Of a DNA stretch of 64,000 nucleotides, positions 18,799-29,770 are shown in pieces (within the stretch, counting starts at the first letter, position 1; each line of letters begins with the position of its first letter). The DNA is from Photobacterium sp. JCM 19050 (GTDB lineage Bacteria > Pseudomonadota > Gammaproteobacteria > Enterobacterales > Vibrionaceae), in NCBI GenBank assembly GCA_001310455.1, contig BAXG01000001.1, positions 62,001-126,000 of the forward strand, in the 5' to 3' direction. The position numbers were made by a program, and so were the translations under genes. Under the pieces are notes generated by a model. That model saw only the letters and a program-made list of their open reading frames with translations. It was not told where the DNA came from and did no database searches.

Positions 18799-20218
18799 AT
18801 GGCATCAAGCATGGCAGAACTATCTGAACAGGTCAGCGTGCGCGTTCGCGTCCGTCACCAGCCAACCAAAGTCGTCCGGCGTTTTATGTCCAGCCACAAA
18901 AGTCCTATCCAGGTGTTGCTGCTTTCAGCACTGGTAGGTATTTTCACCGGCTTTCTCGGGACAATGTTTGAACTTGGGGTTAACTGGGTCTCAAAACAAC
19001 GAACGGTTTGGCTGGAATCTTCGATAAGCCAGGCTGTTCCGTTGTGGATGGCAGCCATATTGGTGAGTGGTGTGCTGGCAATGATTGGTTATTACCTGGT
19101 GCACCGGTTTGCCCCGGAAGCGGGTGGTTCGGGTATCCCGGAAATTGAAGGTGCGCTGGATGACCGCAGGCCGGTTCGCTGGTGGCGCGTACTGCCGGTT
19201 AAGTTCTTCGGCGGCCTGGGTACGCTGGGATCAGGCATGGTGCTGGGCCGCGAAGGACCAACGGTTCAGATGGGCGGCAACGTCGGCCGGATGATCGCCG
19301 ACATTTTCCGGCTTAAAGATAAAGAAGGCTGCCATGCACTTATCGCATCCGGTGCTGCCGGTGGCCTTGCTGCGGCGTTTAATGCACCTTTGGCCGGTAT
19401 CATGTTTGTGGTAGAGGAGATGCGCCCTCAGTTTCGCTACAACCTGATTTCGATTAAAGCTGTCATGGTGTCGGCTATCCTTTCCGATGTGGTTTTCCGT
19501 ATGCTGCGTGGTCAGGATGCGGTGATTTCCATGCCCCAGTATTCTGCTGCGCCGCTTCAATCACTCTGGTTGTTCTTACTGCTGGGCTTGTTCTTCGGCA
19601 TTTTCGGGTGATTTTCAATAACCTGGTAATGCGAACCATTGATGCGTTTACCGCGTGGCACCGCCATGAGCGTAAGCGTTTTGTCCTGACCGGTGCTGCA
19701 ATTGGTGCCATTTTCGGTCTGATGCTGCTGTACGTCCCTGAAGTAACCGGTGGTGGCATCGAGATTATTCCTGATATTACGAAAGGCTCATTCGGCCTTT
19801 ATATGCTGATTGCACTGTTTGCTGCCCGGTTGATTACCACGCTGGTTTGTTTTGGCTCCGGTGCTCCCGGTGGTATTTTTGCTCCAATGCTCGCGCTTGG
19901 CACGCTGTTCGGTACGTTCTTCGGATCCATTGCCAGCCAGATGATGCCGGAGTTAAACCTTGACCCGGGTATGTTTGCCATTGCCGGTATGGGCGCATTG
20001 TTTGCCGCGACGGTCCGGGCACCGATTACCGGTATCCTGCTTGTTATTGAAATGACCCATAACTACGACCTGATCCTGCCACTGCTAATTACCACATTAG
20101 GTGCAGTGATGGTGGCGCAGATGTTAGGGGGCAAACCTATCTACTCTGAACTTCTTCATCGGACATTGGATCGGGAAAAAAACAGCAACAGGAAGAACCT
20201 GAAACCCAAAGTGCGTAA
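18799..20218 (+). CDS. clcA: H+/Cl- exchange transporter ClcA (ClC family)
   Basis: About 473 residues. The ClC selectivity blocks are present: GSGIPEIEG, GREGPTVQMGG (with the gating glutamate), and GAPGGIFAPMLALG. A break near 19605 (one G missing in GGG-TGATT) splits it after LFFGIFG. A second in an A-run near 20180 hides the true end: the other frame gives EKQQQEEPETQSA and stops at 20218, whereas reading on would run into the terminator. The start is uncertain (ATG at 18799 or 18811; neither has a strong ribosome binding site). It exchanges chloride for protons across the inner membrane, usually for extreme acid resistance. Confidence 0.9.
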
Positions 20219-20228
20219 ACCGCTTCCC

Positions 20229-20255
20229 AGCCCACTGATTTCCGGTGGGCTTTTT
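20229..20255 (+). terminator. Terminator of clcA
   Basis: AGCCCAC (20229-20235) pairs with GTGGGCT (20245-20251), followed by a T-run. It lies 10 bases after the corrected clcA stop. Confidence 0.85.
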
Positions 20256-20509
20256 CTTACCTGTTAGAAACTGTCTAGCTATTGCGTCATCCGCTTGTTT
20301 AGGCTTACCCGTTTATTGTCTTTCAAATACAGAGTTGTAACGATTGCGGGCGTTAGCGCGTAAATACAGCTCTTTTAAAGATAAACACTCCTCCTTTTAT
20401 TCGGTTTATCGCGGCAGAATTGCCATCGGTACTGATCCCTCATCTTCTGATCCCTTGTTTCCGCGCTGAACATTCAGGTCAAAACAAAAAACAAATCTGG
20501 AGAATTACC

Positions 20510-21548
20510 ATGGAAAGGACGTTTCTCATGGTTGGTGTACTTTTGTTCGCAGGTTGTGGTGAGCATGAGAAGAAAACCAATGTGCCAATTGAACCGGAAA
20601 GCCGGCCGGCGAAACTCATGACGGTCTCTGTAAGCGGAAGTGTAAACCAAAGGACATTTCCGGCGATTGTTGTGGCAGATGACAGTGCAGTTCTGACTTT
20701 CAGGGTCTCGGGCCAGTTAAAGGATATGCCTGTGAAAGCAGGAATGAACGTCGAAGAAGGCCAGGTATTGGCGGTACTGGACCCTCAGGAGCTGGCTTTG
20801 AGGAAGGCCCAGGCCCAGGCCGCCTTTAATCTGGCTAAAGTTCAGTTTGATCGTGCTGCCAAGTTAAGAAAGGATTTCGTGGTCTCTGAGCAGGACTACG
20901 ATCAGGCGCAATCACGGCTGAATGAAGCCAAGGCGAATCTTGATCAGGCTGACGCAAACCTCAGCTATACAACACTGCGCGCGCCATACGAGGGCGCCAT
21001 TTCACTTCGGTATAAAGAGAACTACGAATACGTGACGGCCAATGAGCCGGTAATGAATATTCAGACCAATGACATCGTCAATGTATCCTTCCAACTGCCT
21101 GAGCACCTGATAAACCGTTTGAGCGGGAAATCGGAAAATGAGCAGGCTGATGTGGTGTTTGATACTTATCCAAGCCGCTCTTTCGTTGCGTCCCTGAAAC
21201 AGATTGATACAGAAGCCGACCCTAAAACCGGGAGTTACCAGGTGACCCTTACAATGCCAAGGCCGGATAACATCAACGTATTGCCCGGCATGTCTGCCAA
21301 TGTCCATGTTGAAGTTGACGCGAACAGCAGTTCGATGGTTCCCAAAACTGCATTGGTTGATAACGGAGACGGCACAACCCGGGTCTGGAAAGTCGGTGTT
21401 GGAGGGCTGGTTGCTCTTGTTCCGGTGGAAATTTCCGAAGCTGGTGGTGTCCGGTCTTTCAGACGGGGATCAAATCGTATCAACCGGGGTCAGTGGGCTC
21501 AAGGAAGGCGACAAAGTGGTGGAATGGGTAAAGGAGCGTGGGTTATGA
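20510..21548 (+). CDS. RND efflux periplasmic adaptor lipoprotein (HlyD/AcrA family), first of two
   Basis: About 345 residues. The start ATG at 20510 follows GGAG, and MERTFLMVGVLLFAGCGEH contains a lipobox (LFAGC), so it is an inner-membrane-anchored lipoprotein. The barrel-sandwich (lipoyl) block LTFRVSGQLKDMPVKAG, a coiled-coil hairpin (about residues 95-155) and the beta-barrel with LTMPRPDNINVLPGMSANV follow in AcrA order. A frame break near 21445 separates the last 35 residues (SGLSDGDQIVSTGVSGLKEG). Its stop overlaps the ATG of the next adaptor. It links the RND pump to an outer-membrane channel. Confidence 0.85.
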
Positions 21549-22650
21549 ATTTCTTTATTAAGCGTGCCCTGATTCTGCCATCGATGACAGCCGCATTTTT
21601 GCTGTCAGGCTGTGAGCGCCCGGAAGTTGTCTATCAGGATCGTATTCCTACGGTGTCGGTGGTGACCGTAAACGAGAAAACAGTGTCGCCCAGGCTGCAT
21701 TTCCCGGCCGTTGCTGCGGCTGCTGACCGCTCAGAATTGTCCTTCCGGGTTGGCGGCGAGGTCACTGTATTAACGGTAAAACCGGGTGATTTGGTCAGCA
21801 AAGGCGATCTGCTGGCTGCAATTGATTCAACAGACTTCCAACTTGCAGTTGATGATGCCAAGGCGGGCTATGATCTTGCACAGAACCAGTTTTCACGAGC
21901 GGAAAGACTGGTCAAGTCCGGTTCGATTGCTAAATCTCAATACGATGAACTCCGTGCTCAGCGGGATATTGCAAAAGCAGATTACGATCTCGCCAGGTTG
22001 CGCTTGGGCTTTACCCGAATGGAAGCGCCCTTTGACGGCATTATTTCCCGCGTCCCGGTAGACAATTTTGAGCAGGTAGGTGTTGGTCAGCCAGTGATGA
22101 ATATTCACAAGACGTCTGATGTGGATATCAAAATACAGGCTGCTGACATTCTCTATGTTGCGCACTCCCAACGAGATTCCGCGAAAGTCACTGAGAAGGT
22201 GGACCCTCGTGTCACCTTTGGTGACGGCAAGGAATACAGCCTGTCTTTAAAGGAATTTACCGTGGAACCGGACCCTGACTCCGGCGCGTTTCTGGTCACC
22301 CTCACCATGCCGATGCCAGAAGACAAAATGGTGCTCGATGGGATGACGGTAGACGTGAATGCAAGCGGGGAGGGACTGAGGACTTACGATGCCAACGCCA
22401 TTGAAATCCCGCTGGAAGCCATTTTTAACGGCGATGGTGACAGCCTGATCCAGACAACATGTATGTATGGGTGCTGGATGTTGAAAGCCGTGTTACTAAA
22501 CGGCATGTGTTGCTGGAGAGACTGACTCCGTCCGGTATCAGAGTGCGGGCAGGTGTCGAGGCGGGGGAGAGTATTGTTGTCTCCGGGGTAAGTAAATTGA
22601 CGGAAGGCCAGCAGGTCAAAGTGCTTGAAGGCGAGGGGAACAAAGCATGA
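21545..22650 (+). CDS. RND efflux periplasmic adaptor lipoprotein (HlyD/AcrA family), second of two
   Basis: About 368 residues. The ATG at 21545 overlaps the stop of the first adaptor. The signal ends in a lipobox (FLLSGCERP). LSFRVGGEVTVLTVKPGD is the lipoyl domain, followed by a helical hairpin (KSGSIAKSQYDELRAQRD) and barrel (LTMPMPEDKMVLDGM). The frame breaks near 22450, and the remaining C-terminus continues MYVWVLDVESRVTKRHV to 22650, overlapping the pump start. Two adaptors ahead of one pump is the layout of TriABC- and VexIJK-type systems. Confidence 0.85.
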
Positions 22651-25600
22651 AGCAGAACATCGCCACCTATTTTATTAAAAATTCCGTTGTCAGTTGGATG
22701 CTGACGTTGATCTTCGTCATCGGTGGGACTATTGCATTTCTTGGGCTGGGAAGGCTTGAGGATCCGGCATTTACGCTCAAAGACGCCATGATCATCACCA
22801 GCTATCCGGGTGCGACTCCGCAGCAGGTTGAGGAAGAAGTTACCTATCCGCTTGAAAAAGCGGTTCAACAACTGGTGTATGTAGATAAGGTAAAATCGAC
22901 ATCAAGTCGTGGCCTTTCCCAGATTACCGTGAGCATGAAAAACAACTACGGGCCGGAGGATTTACCTCAAATCTGGGATGAGATGCGGCGTAAAGTCACT
23001 GATATTGAGAACACCTTTCCTCCCGGTGTGTATAAACCCCGGATCATTGATGATTTTGGTGATGTATACGGCATTCTCCTGGCTGTAACCGGCGACGGCT
23101 ACAGCTATGCGGAACTGAACGACTACGTGGATTACCTGCGTCGTGAACTGGAACTGGTTGACGGCGTCGGAAAAGTGCAGGTATCGGGGGTCCAGCAGGA
23201 GCAGGTGTTTATCGAGATTTCGATGCAGCGGCTCACCAGTTTGGGTATCGACCCGCAAGTGATCTTCGGTTTGCTTGAAACACAGAACGTAGTCAGTGAT
23301 GCCGGGGCGATTCGAATCGGTAATGAATACATACGGATTCATCCAACCGGCGAGTTTGCCTCTGTAAAAGAGCTCGGTGACCTGATTATCAGCGACTCCG
23401 GTGCACAGGGCTTATCTACCTTCGCGATGTAGCAAGCATTACCCGTGGTTACGAAGAGATTCCGGGGAACTTGGTGACGTACAACAACCGCCTTGCACTG
23501 AATGTCGGGATTTCCTTTTCTGAGGGCGTCAATGTTGTTGAAGTCGGCAAGCGCATTGACCAGCGTCTTGTTGAGCTCAGGGAGTACCAGCCAGTAGGCA
23601 TTGATATTGGTGAAGTGTACAACCAGCCGTTTGAAGTCGACAACTCGGTACAGGGGTTTGTTGTCAGCCTTGGTCAGGCTGTCGCAATTGTGATTGTGGT
23701 GCTGTTGTTCTTTATGGGCCTGCGGTCGGGATTGCTTATAGGTCTTATTTTGCTGCTGACAGTGTTGGGTACTTTTGTCTTTATGAAGTACTACCATATT
23801 GATCTTCAGCGAATCTCGCTCGGTGCATTGGTCATTGCGCTCGGAATGCTGGTAGATAATGCCATCGTGGTGGTTGAAGGTATTCTCATTGGCCTCAAGA
23901 AAGGGCGAACACGGATTGAGGCTGCATCCGACATTGTCACACAGACGAAATGGCCGTTGCTCGGTGCAACCGTGATAGCCGTTACCGCTTTTGCACCTAT
24001 CGGGCTTTCTGACGATGCGACCGGCGAATACTGCGGGACGTTATTTACTGTCCTGCTTATTTCCCTGATGCTGAGTTGGTTTACCGCAATTACGCTGACC
24101 CCGTTTTTTGCCAATCTGTTTTTCAAGGAATCAGCGCCGGGAGAGGAGAACAACGAAGACCCTTACAAAGGCGTCGTATTTACGGTGTACCGAAATGTCC
24201 TGAAATTCTGTATGCACCACGCCTACCTCACTGTAGTGTTTCTTGTTCTGTGCCTTGTATCCGCGGTTTGGGGCTTCGGGTTTATCAAACAGGCGTTCTT
24301 CCCTTCATCTACTACACCGATGTTTATGGTGGATGTGTGGATGCCCGAGGGAACAGATATTCATGCGACTGCCGACAAAATGGATGAATTGGAGCAGTGG
24401 TTGCTCAAACAAGACGAAATTAATTACGTCTCGACGAGCACGGGGCAGGGAACCCAGCGGTTTATGCTGACCTATGCGCCGGAGAAAAGCTATGCATCCT
24501 ATGGTGAGCTTATTGTCCGAACCTCAGGGTATGAAGATGTGATTCCGCTTTTGCACCGGATCAGGGATGAGCTCGACGCCAGACACCCGGAAGTGGAATA
24601 CAAACTCAAGCGTATTGAACTGGGGCCGTCTTCAGGTTCAAAAATTGAGGCGAGAATCATAGGATCCGATCCTACGGTTCTTCGATCTATCGCGTCAAAA
24701 GTCAGGGCTGTTTTGGAGGCGGACCCGGATACCGTCAATATCCGGCATGACTGGCGTGAAAGGAGCAAAATCATTCAGCTCAGTTCAACGAAAGTCAGGC
24801 TAGACGTTACGGTGTCACTAAGCAGGATGTGGACAATCTGCTTGAAATGTCCTTTTCCGGGACACGGGTCGGATTGTACCGGGATGGCACAAACCTGATG
24901 CCTATTGTTGCTCGGTTGCCTGAAAGTGAACGGGTGGACGTCAATACGATAGAGGGAATGAAGATATGGAGTCCGGTAATCCAGCAATACATTCCTCTTC
25001 AGCAAGTCGCTCTTGGATACAACATTGAATGGGAAGACCCGCTGATTGTCAGGGAAAACCGCAAACGTGTTCTGACAGTGTTCGCTGACCCGGATCCGCT
25101 GGGTGAGCAGACTGCCGCGACGATTCAGGGGCGCATCCAGCCGGTTGTTGAACAGATAAGGCTTCCGCCGGGCTATGCGCTGGAGTGGGGCGGTGAATAT
25201 GAATCGTCGGGTGACGCTCAGGCCTCGCTGTTCAGCACTATGCCAATGGGCTACCTGTTTATGTTCCTTGTTACCATTTTACTGTTCAATTCAGTAAAAG
25301 ACGCGATCATCGTCTGGTTAACCGTACCGATGGCGATTATCGGAGTCACCGTGGGTCTTTTGGTACTGGACACGCCGTTCGGCTTTATGGCCTTGCTGGG
25401 ATTTCTCAGTCTTTCAGGTATGTTGATCAAAAACGGTATCGTCCTGATTGACCAGATAAATATTGAGCTTAGCAGCGGCAAAAGCCGATACGATGCGATT
25501 ATTGATGCATCCGTAAGCCGGGTTCGGCCGGTCTGCATGGCGGCAATTACAACCATTCTGGGGATGTTGCCGCTGCTGCCTGATGTGTTCTTCAGGCCTA

Positions 25601-25725
25601 TGGCGGTAACGATAATGTTTGGCCTCGGTTTTGCGACCGTATTGACCCTGCTGGTTGTTCCGGTGCTTTACCGTATTTTTTACGGCGTGCACTACCATGC
25701 CGAAGTGGAAACCTCAGCCGCATAA
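22647..25725 (+). CDS. RND multidrug efflux pump, inner-membrane permease (AcrB family)
   Basis: About 1,026 residues, a full AcrB-type pump. TM1 lies in the first 30 residues, and the porter domain has ITSYPGATPQQVEEEV and LEKAVQQLVYVDKV. The TM4 proton-relay region LGALVIALGMLVDNAIVVVE carries the paired aspartate motif. A second half repeats the pattern (LLGFLSLSGMLIKNGIVLID, then ATVLTLLVVPVLYRIF). Breaks near 23420 and 24778 shift the frame; bridged sequence there reads IYLRDVASITRG and QFNESQARRYGVTKQDVDNLL. It expels drugs, detergents or organic acids by proton antiport. No outer-membrane factor gene follows, so TolC elsewhere is presumably used. Confidence 0.9.
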
Positions 25726-25749
25726 TCAAACATTATTGCAGTATATATA

Positions 25750-25784
25750 AGCACGCTCTTCCCAAAGGAGGAGTGTGCTTTTTT
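25750..25784 (+). terminator. Terminator of the RND operon
   Basis: AGCACGCTCTTCC and GGAGGAGTGTGCT form an imperfect stem with a short loop, followed by TTTTTT. It lies 25 bases after the pump gene's stop. Confidence 0.85.
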
Positions 25785-25972
25785 AGTGATAATTGCTAAC
25801 AGACTGTTCTTTAATGGTTTTTTATGTGTGAATTTCATCGTTTTGATAGTCGACTCAGATCACATAAAGAGTGTTGATCGCTGTAAAGTGCTTTCATTGT
25901 TGTGAGAGTAAGCGGTTAAATTGCTGCGACTTCTGGAATTTGGAAGTGAATACAACAAAGGAGTGTTCAGCG

Positions 25973-27288
25973 ATGAATACCGCAAATAAACAACCTATGT
26001 CCCTGACTGCGCGTGTGCTTATTGGAATGGTGCTCGGTATTGTAACGGGACTTATTGTCAGCAATTTTCTAGCAGATATTAAGCTCATCAACGACTACCT
26101 TGTTCACGGCCTTTTTGATGTTGGTGGCAAGATATTTATAGCCAGCCTGAAAATGCTGGTTGTCCCGCTGGTTTTTGTTTCGCTTGTATGCGGCACCAGT
26201 TCGCTTAAAGACATATCCACACTTGGCCGCCTGGGTGGTAAAACACTCGGTCTGTACCTGGCAACAACGGCGGTTGCGATTACCATTGCTATTGGAATGG
26301 CGCTGCTGTTTCAACCCGGCAGCGGGGCAGATCTTACAGCGGCTTCGTCGTTCCAGGCCAAAGATGCACCGTCGCTGGGTGATGTATTGATCGGTATGTT
26401 CCCGACAAACCCGATTCATGCCATGGCAGAAGGTAATACCTGCAGATTATTGTGTTTGCCATATTGTTTGGCATTGCAATCAGCGCATCGGGTAAGCCGG
26501 GCAAACGTATTGCCGATTTCTTCAATGACCTCAATGAAGTCATTATGAAGCTGGTGGCACTTTTGATGAATATCGCGCCTTATGGTGTTTTCTGCCTGAT
26601 GGCGAAGTTGTTTACCACCATTGGCCTGGATGCAATCTACAGCCTCGCAGAATACTTCCTGGTGCTCGCCGGCACATTGATTCTTCACGCCACACTGGTT
26701 TATACCGGTATCCTGAAAGCGTTTACCGGGTTGAGCCCGCTTACGTTTCTCAAGAAGATGGAAGATGCGGTGATGTTTGCATTCTCTACGGCTTCTTCAA
26801 ACGCAACCATTCCGGTAACGATGGAAACGGCAACCCACAAAATGGGTGTCAGCAACCGTATTGCGTCTTTCACCGTCCCTCTCGGGGCGACAGTGAACAT
26901 GGACGGTACAGCGATTATGCAGGGTGTCGCGACCGTGTTTATTGCCCAGGCGTTCAATATCGACCTGACACTGGCGGACTACATGTCGGTCATCCTTACC
27001 GCCACACTGGCGTCAGTCGGTACTGCTGGTGTTCCCGGGGTTGGTTTGGTCATGCTGGCAATGGTTCTGAATCAGGTTGGCCTGCCACTTGAAGGTATTG
27101 CCCTTATCATGGGCGTCGACCGTCTGCTGGATATGATTCGCACTGCGGTGAATATTACTGGTGACTGTATGGTGACCTGTGTTGTCGCCAAGTCAGAAGG
27201 GGCGATGGATGTGGAACGCTTTAATGACATCCATGCCGGTGAGACGGAAGAGAATGTGGATTTTCACAAGTTGTCTCACGATTATTGA
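25973..27288 (+). CDS. Dicarboxylate/amino acid:cation symporter (DAACS, GltP/DctA family)
   Basis: About 438 residues with eight membrane segments. The ATG at 25973 has AAGGAG about 10 bases upstream, so the longer open frame is not used. Conserved blocks are KMLVVPLVFVSLVCG, the serine-rich FSTASSNATIPVT hairpin, the NMDGTAI motif, and the substrate-binding DRLLDMIRTAVNITGD. The frame breaks near 26440, after MAEGNT. It imports an acidic amino acid or C4-dicarboxylate with Na+ or H+. A terminator follows; it is a single-gene unit. Confidence 0.88.
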
Positions 27289-27310
27289 TGCGCTAAGCGT
27301 CAGATAAACA

Positions 27311-27336
27311 AACGCCGGCTTGAAGCCGGCGTTTTG
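27311..27336. terminator. Terminator between the DAACS symporter and the EAL gene
   Basis: AACGCCGGCTT and AAGCCGGCGTT form a strong stem (27311-27333), then TTTTG on the plus strand. The two genes converge here. Confidence 0.85.
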
Positions 27337-27350
27337 CTTTTGAGGTTTTT

Positions 27351-28877
27351 TCAGGCAGCTATTCTCAGCTGCTTTTCATTTCGCTTCAGGAAACTTTTCA
27401 ACTCCCGGATTCTCAGAGGCTTGGCGATGAGATAACCCTGCAGATAATCCACTTTTTGGTTTATCAGATAAGCAGCCTGATCAGAAGTTTCAACGCCTTC
27501 GGCAATCAACGAGAAGTTCATTTTTTTGCCAAGGGCGATAATGCCCTCAAGCACATGGGAGTTCACAGATTCCTGACCGATGGTATCAATAAAACACTTG
27601 TCGATTTTAAGGTAATCCACTGTGATTTTCGGGAAGACGGACAGTGATGTCTGCCCGGTACCAAAATCATCAATTGCTACTTCAACGCCGGCTTCCTGCA
27701 GAGCCGAAATGGTATTTGCCGCTGATTCGTTGAGGAATTGGCGTTCTGTGATTTCAATGCACAGATGCATGTTACGGCGAAGAAACGCTTTCTTATATCG
27801 CGTGAAATAGGCCGTCGGGTCCACATCAGTCAAATGTGAAGGTGCAACGTTAACCCCTACGTGGAAAGACTGGTCGAAGTGGAGCGAACCCAATTCCTGT
27901 CGGGCGACCTTAAGAATGTAGTCAGTCAGTGGAATAATCAGGCCATGTTTCTCAGCCATACAGACAAACATGTCCGGTGCGACAAGACCGAGTTTTGGGT
28001 GCTGCCAGCGAACGAGAACCTCAACCCCGGTTATGGTGTTTGACGCAGTCTGGAAAATTGGCTGGTACACCAGGAAAAACTCCCGGTTGGTGATGCCGCG
28101 CTCAATGTCGTCAACCAGCGTGTGTCGTTCGCTGATGTATTTCCACACAAGAATGGCAAGGAAAAGAGATAAAACCACGGTGAGTGGGAAGAGTGCCAAC
28201 AAGTAATCCCGGTAGGTGTGGAGAACCGCCTCCGGAGAAACTAGAAGATGGATATCGTAACCGAACTGATCTGAATGAATGATAACTTGCCCGGTTTCAA
28301 CCAATGAATTAACCGGGAGCCGTTGACCATTGATTTCAAGGAACACCCCGCGTGCTTTCCTGAATTCAAGTGCCTTAAAGTCGTTCTCTATGTATTCACC
28401 ATCAACAATTGTTGCGGATCCTTTCCCCGTTTGAGGATCGCGCTCAATCAGAATAATAGTGGGCCGGTTTCCGGTTTGTGGAAATGGCGGGGCAATGACA
28501 ACATGTTGTCCGTCATCGACCAAAGAAGAGAGAAACGTAGGCAGTGGTTTATTCAGTGAACCCAAATCCTTTGAACATCTCACTTCATGATTATCAAAAA
28601 CGTACACGTCCTGCATATAGGTCGCGAAATGGTATTTGGCCTTTAATCTCTCGCATTTAGTGAAAGTCCCGGTGAGGTTTTGGTGGTTGAGGGTTTGGAG
28701 CTGCGAGAGTTGGATATCAAGCCTTTGCTGGTAAGCCTCTCCGGCTTGCATGAGTTCTTGATTAACAGTGGAAACGGAAATTGGGTAACTGACAAGAGCG
28801 GTTATTGCCAAAGGCAACAGGCATATAAGGCCAATTGTCGCTCTTCGTGAAAAGCGCGACATCTTTAAAAGGTGCAT
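27351..28877 (-). CDS. Cyclic-di-GMP phosphodiesterase, CSS-motif plus EAL domains
   Basis: 508 residues. TM1 (about 13-33) and TM2 (about 225-245) flank a periplasmic CSS-motif-like sensor with two cysteines (KCERLKAK and RCSKDLG); the second reads C-S-K rather than C-S-S. The EAL domain (about 265-500) has EVLVRW in place of EAL but retains the catalytic glutamate, NVAPSHL, EITERQ, DDFGTG, KIDK and IAEGVET, so it should be active. In E. coli relatives the periplasmic cysteines respond to DsbA/DsbB redox state. It hydrolyses c-di-GMP and would favour motility over biofilm. Confidence 0.88.
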   Translation of the reverse strand: MHLLKMSRFSRRATIGLICLLPLAITALVSYPISVSTVNQELMQAGEAYQQRLDIQLSQLQTLNHQNLTGTFTKCERLKAKYHFATYMQDVYVFDNHEVRCSKDLGSLNKPLPTFLSSLVDDGQHVVIAPPFPQTGNRPTIILIERDPQTGKGSATIVDGEYIENDFKALEFRKARGVFLEINGQRLPVNSLVETGQVIIHSDQFGYDIHLLVSPEAVLHTYRDYLLALFPLTVVLSLFLAILVWKYISERHTLVDDIERGITNREFFLVYQPIFQTASNTITGVEVLVRWQHPKLGLVAPDMFVCMAEKHGLIIPLTDYILKVARQELGSLHFDQSFHVGVNVAPSHLTDVDPTAYFTRYKKAFLRRNMHLCIEITERQFLNESAANTISALQEAGVEVAIDDFGTGQTSLSVFPKITVDYLKIDKCFIDTIGQESVNSHVLEGIIALGKKMNFSLIAEGVETSDQAAYLINQKVDYLQGYLIAKPLRIRELKSFLKRNEKQLRIAA

Positions 28878-29070
28878 ATGGGTACGGGGATTGTTGTCGG
28901 TTTTATCGTTGGAGGCGAAAGTTATCTCATTTGTCTACTCAAATCAATTCACCAATTGTCTTTACAATCAGTAAGATAGAGCATAAATCACACAATTAAA
29001 TCATTAACGTGCTGTATTAAAAGGTAATTTTATATAAAACAGGATGAATGATAATTTTTCGCATGAACAT

Positions 29071-29100
29071 AAAAAAGCCGGCAATTTCCATTGCCGGCAA
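29071..29100 (-). terminator. Terminator of dps
   Basis: On the minus strand TTGCCGGCAA, a short loop, TTGCCGGC, then TTTTTT. It is 13 bases after the dps stop. Confidence 0.88.
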
Positions 29101-29112
29101 ATCAGCAGTGCA

Positions 29113-29589
29113 TTACTGGAGGTAGGCGTTTAGCATCCAAACCAGTTTTTCCTGTTCACGAATATAGTCACCCATTTGTGATGCGGTGCCTTCGTCTCCG
29201 GCTTCCCCGGCTTCGCTCAGAATGCGACGCTGTAGGATAATCAGCTTACTGAACCCGTTTACCAGACTCTGGACACTCGCAATGCCGTCTGTCTCGTAAG
29301 GATGCTCATCAATATCGCTGAGTTGCAGGTATTGGCTGAAACGGTGCTCAGGTGCATAACCCAAGGTCAGAATACGTTCAGCAATTTCATCCACCTTCAT
29401 CTGAAGGTCAGTGTAAATCTCTTCGAATTTCACATGAAGTTCAAAGAAAGCGCGCCCCTGAATGTTCCAGTGAAAGCCCCTCGCATTGCTATACATTACC
29501 TGATAGTGGGCGAGCAATACGTTTAGATCCTGCGCTAGGGTTTCTGACTGTTTGCGGTCAAGGCCGATAAGGTTGTAATTCTGGCTCAT
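29113..29589 (-). CDS. dps: DNA-binding ferritin-like protein Dps
   Basis: 158 residues, the usual Dps size. The ferroxidase-site residues are in place: the histidine in SNARGFHWNIQG and the HVKFEEIYTDLQMKVDEIAERI block with its Asp/Glu ligands. GAGGAAAACGAT precedes the ATG. Dps forms a 12-subunit shell that stores iron using peroxide and protects DNA in stationary phase and oxidative stress. The N-terminus is short and not lysine-rich (MSQNYNLIGLDRKQ), so DNA binding may be weaker than in E. coli Dps (inference). Single-gene unit. Confidence 0.93.
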   Translation of the reverse strand: MSQNYNLIGLDRKQSETLAQDLNVLLAHYQVMYSNARGFHWNIQGRAFFELHVKFEEIYTDLQMKVDEIAERILTLGYAPEHRFSQYLQLSDIDEHPYETDGIASVQSLVNGFSKLIILQRRILSEAGEAGDEGTASQMGDYIREQEKLVWMLNAYLQ

Positions 29590-29721
29590 ATCGTTTTCCT
29601 CTAAGGTTTGTTTCCTTAATGAGGCTGATGTTTCCGTGCCTCTTTGCTATGTGTTCAGACTACGCTTATATGCTGTATTTATGAATTTGGTTTAGTTTAT
29701 TGATTCGATAGGTGTTGCCTT

Positions 29722-29741
29722 AAAAGTACGACCGTGCTATT
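29722..29741. promoter_or_regulatory. Putative TetR operator upstream of its own gene
   Basis: AAAAGTACGACCGTGCTATT; its reverse complement, AATAGCACGGTCGTACTTTT, aligns with the site at 30400-30419 at 17 of 20 positions. It ends 30 bases before the TetR start, the position of an autorepressor site. Confidence 0.6.
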
Positions 29742-29770
29742 CGTATTGTGAAATCAGTCAGGAAGGAATT

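Noticed and set aside
20512..22525. One long open frame suggesting a fused double adaptor protein
   Set aside because: A frame break near 21445 makes the two adaptors look joined. A lipobox and ATG at 21545, and an alternative C-terminus of the first adaptor ending at 21548, show two overlapping genes.
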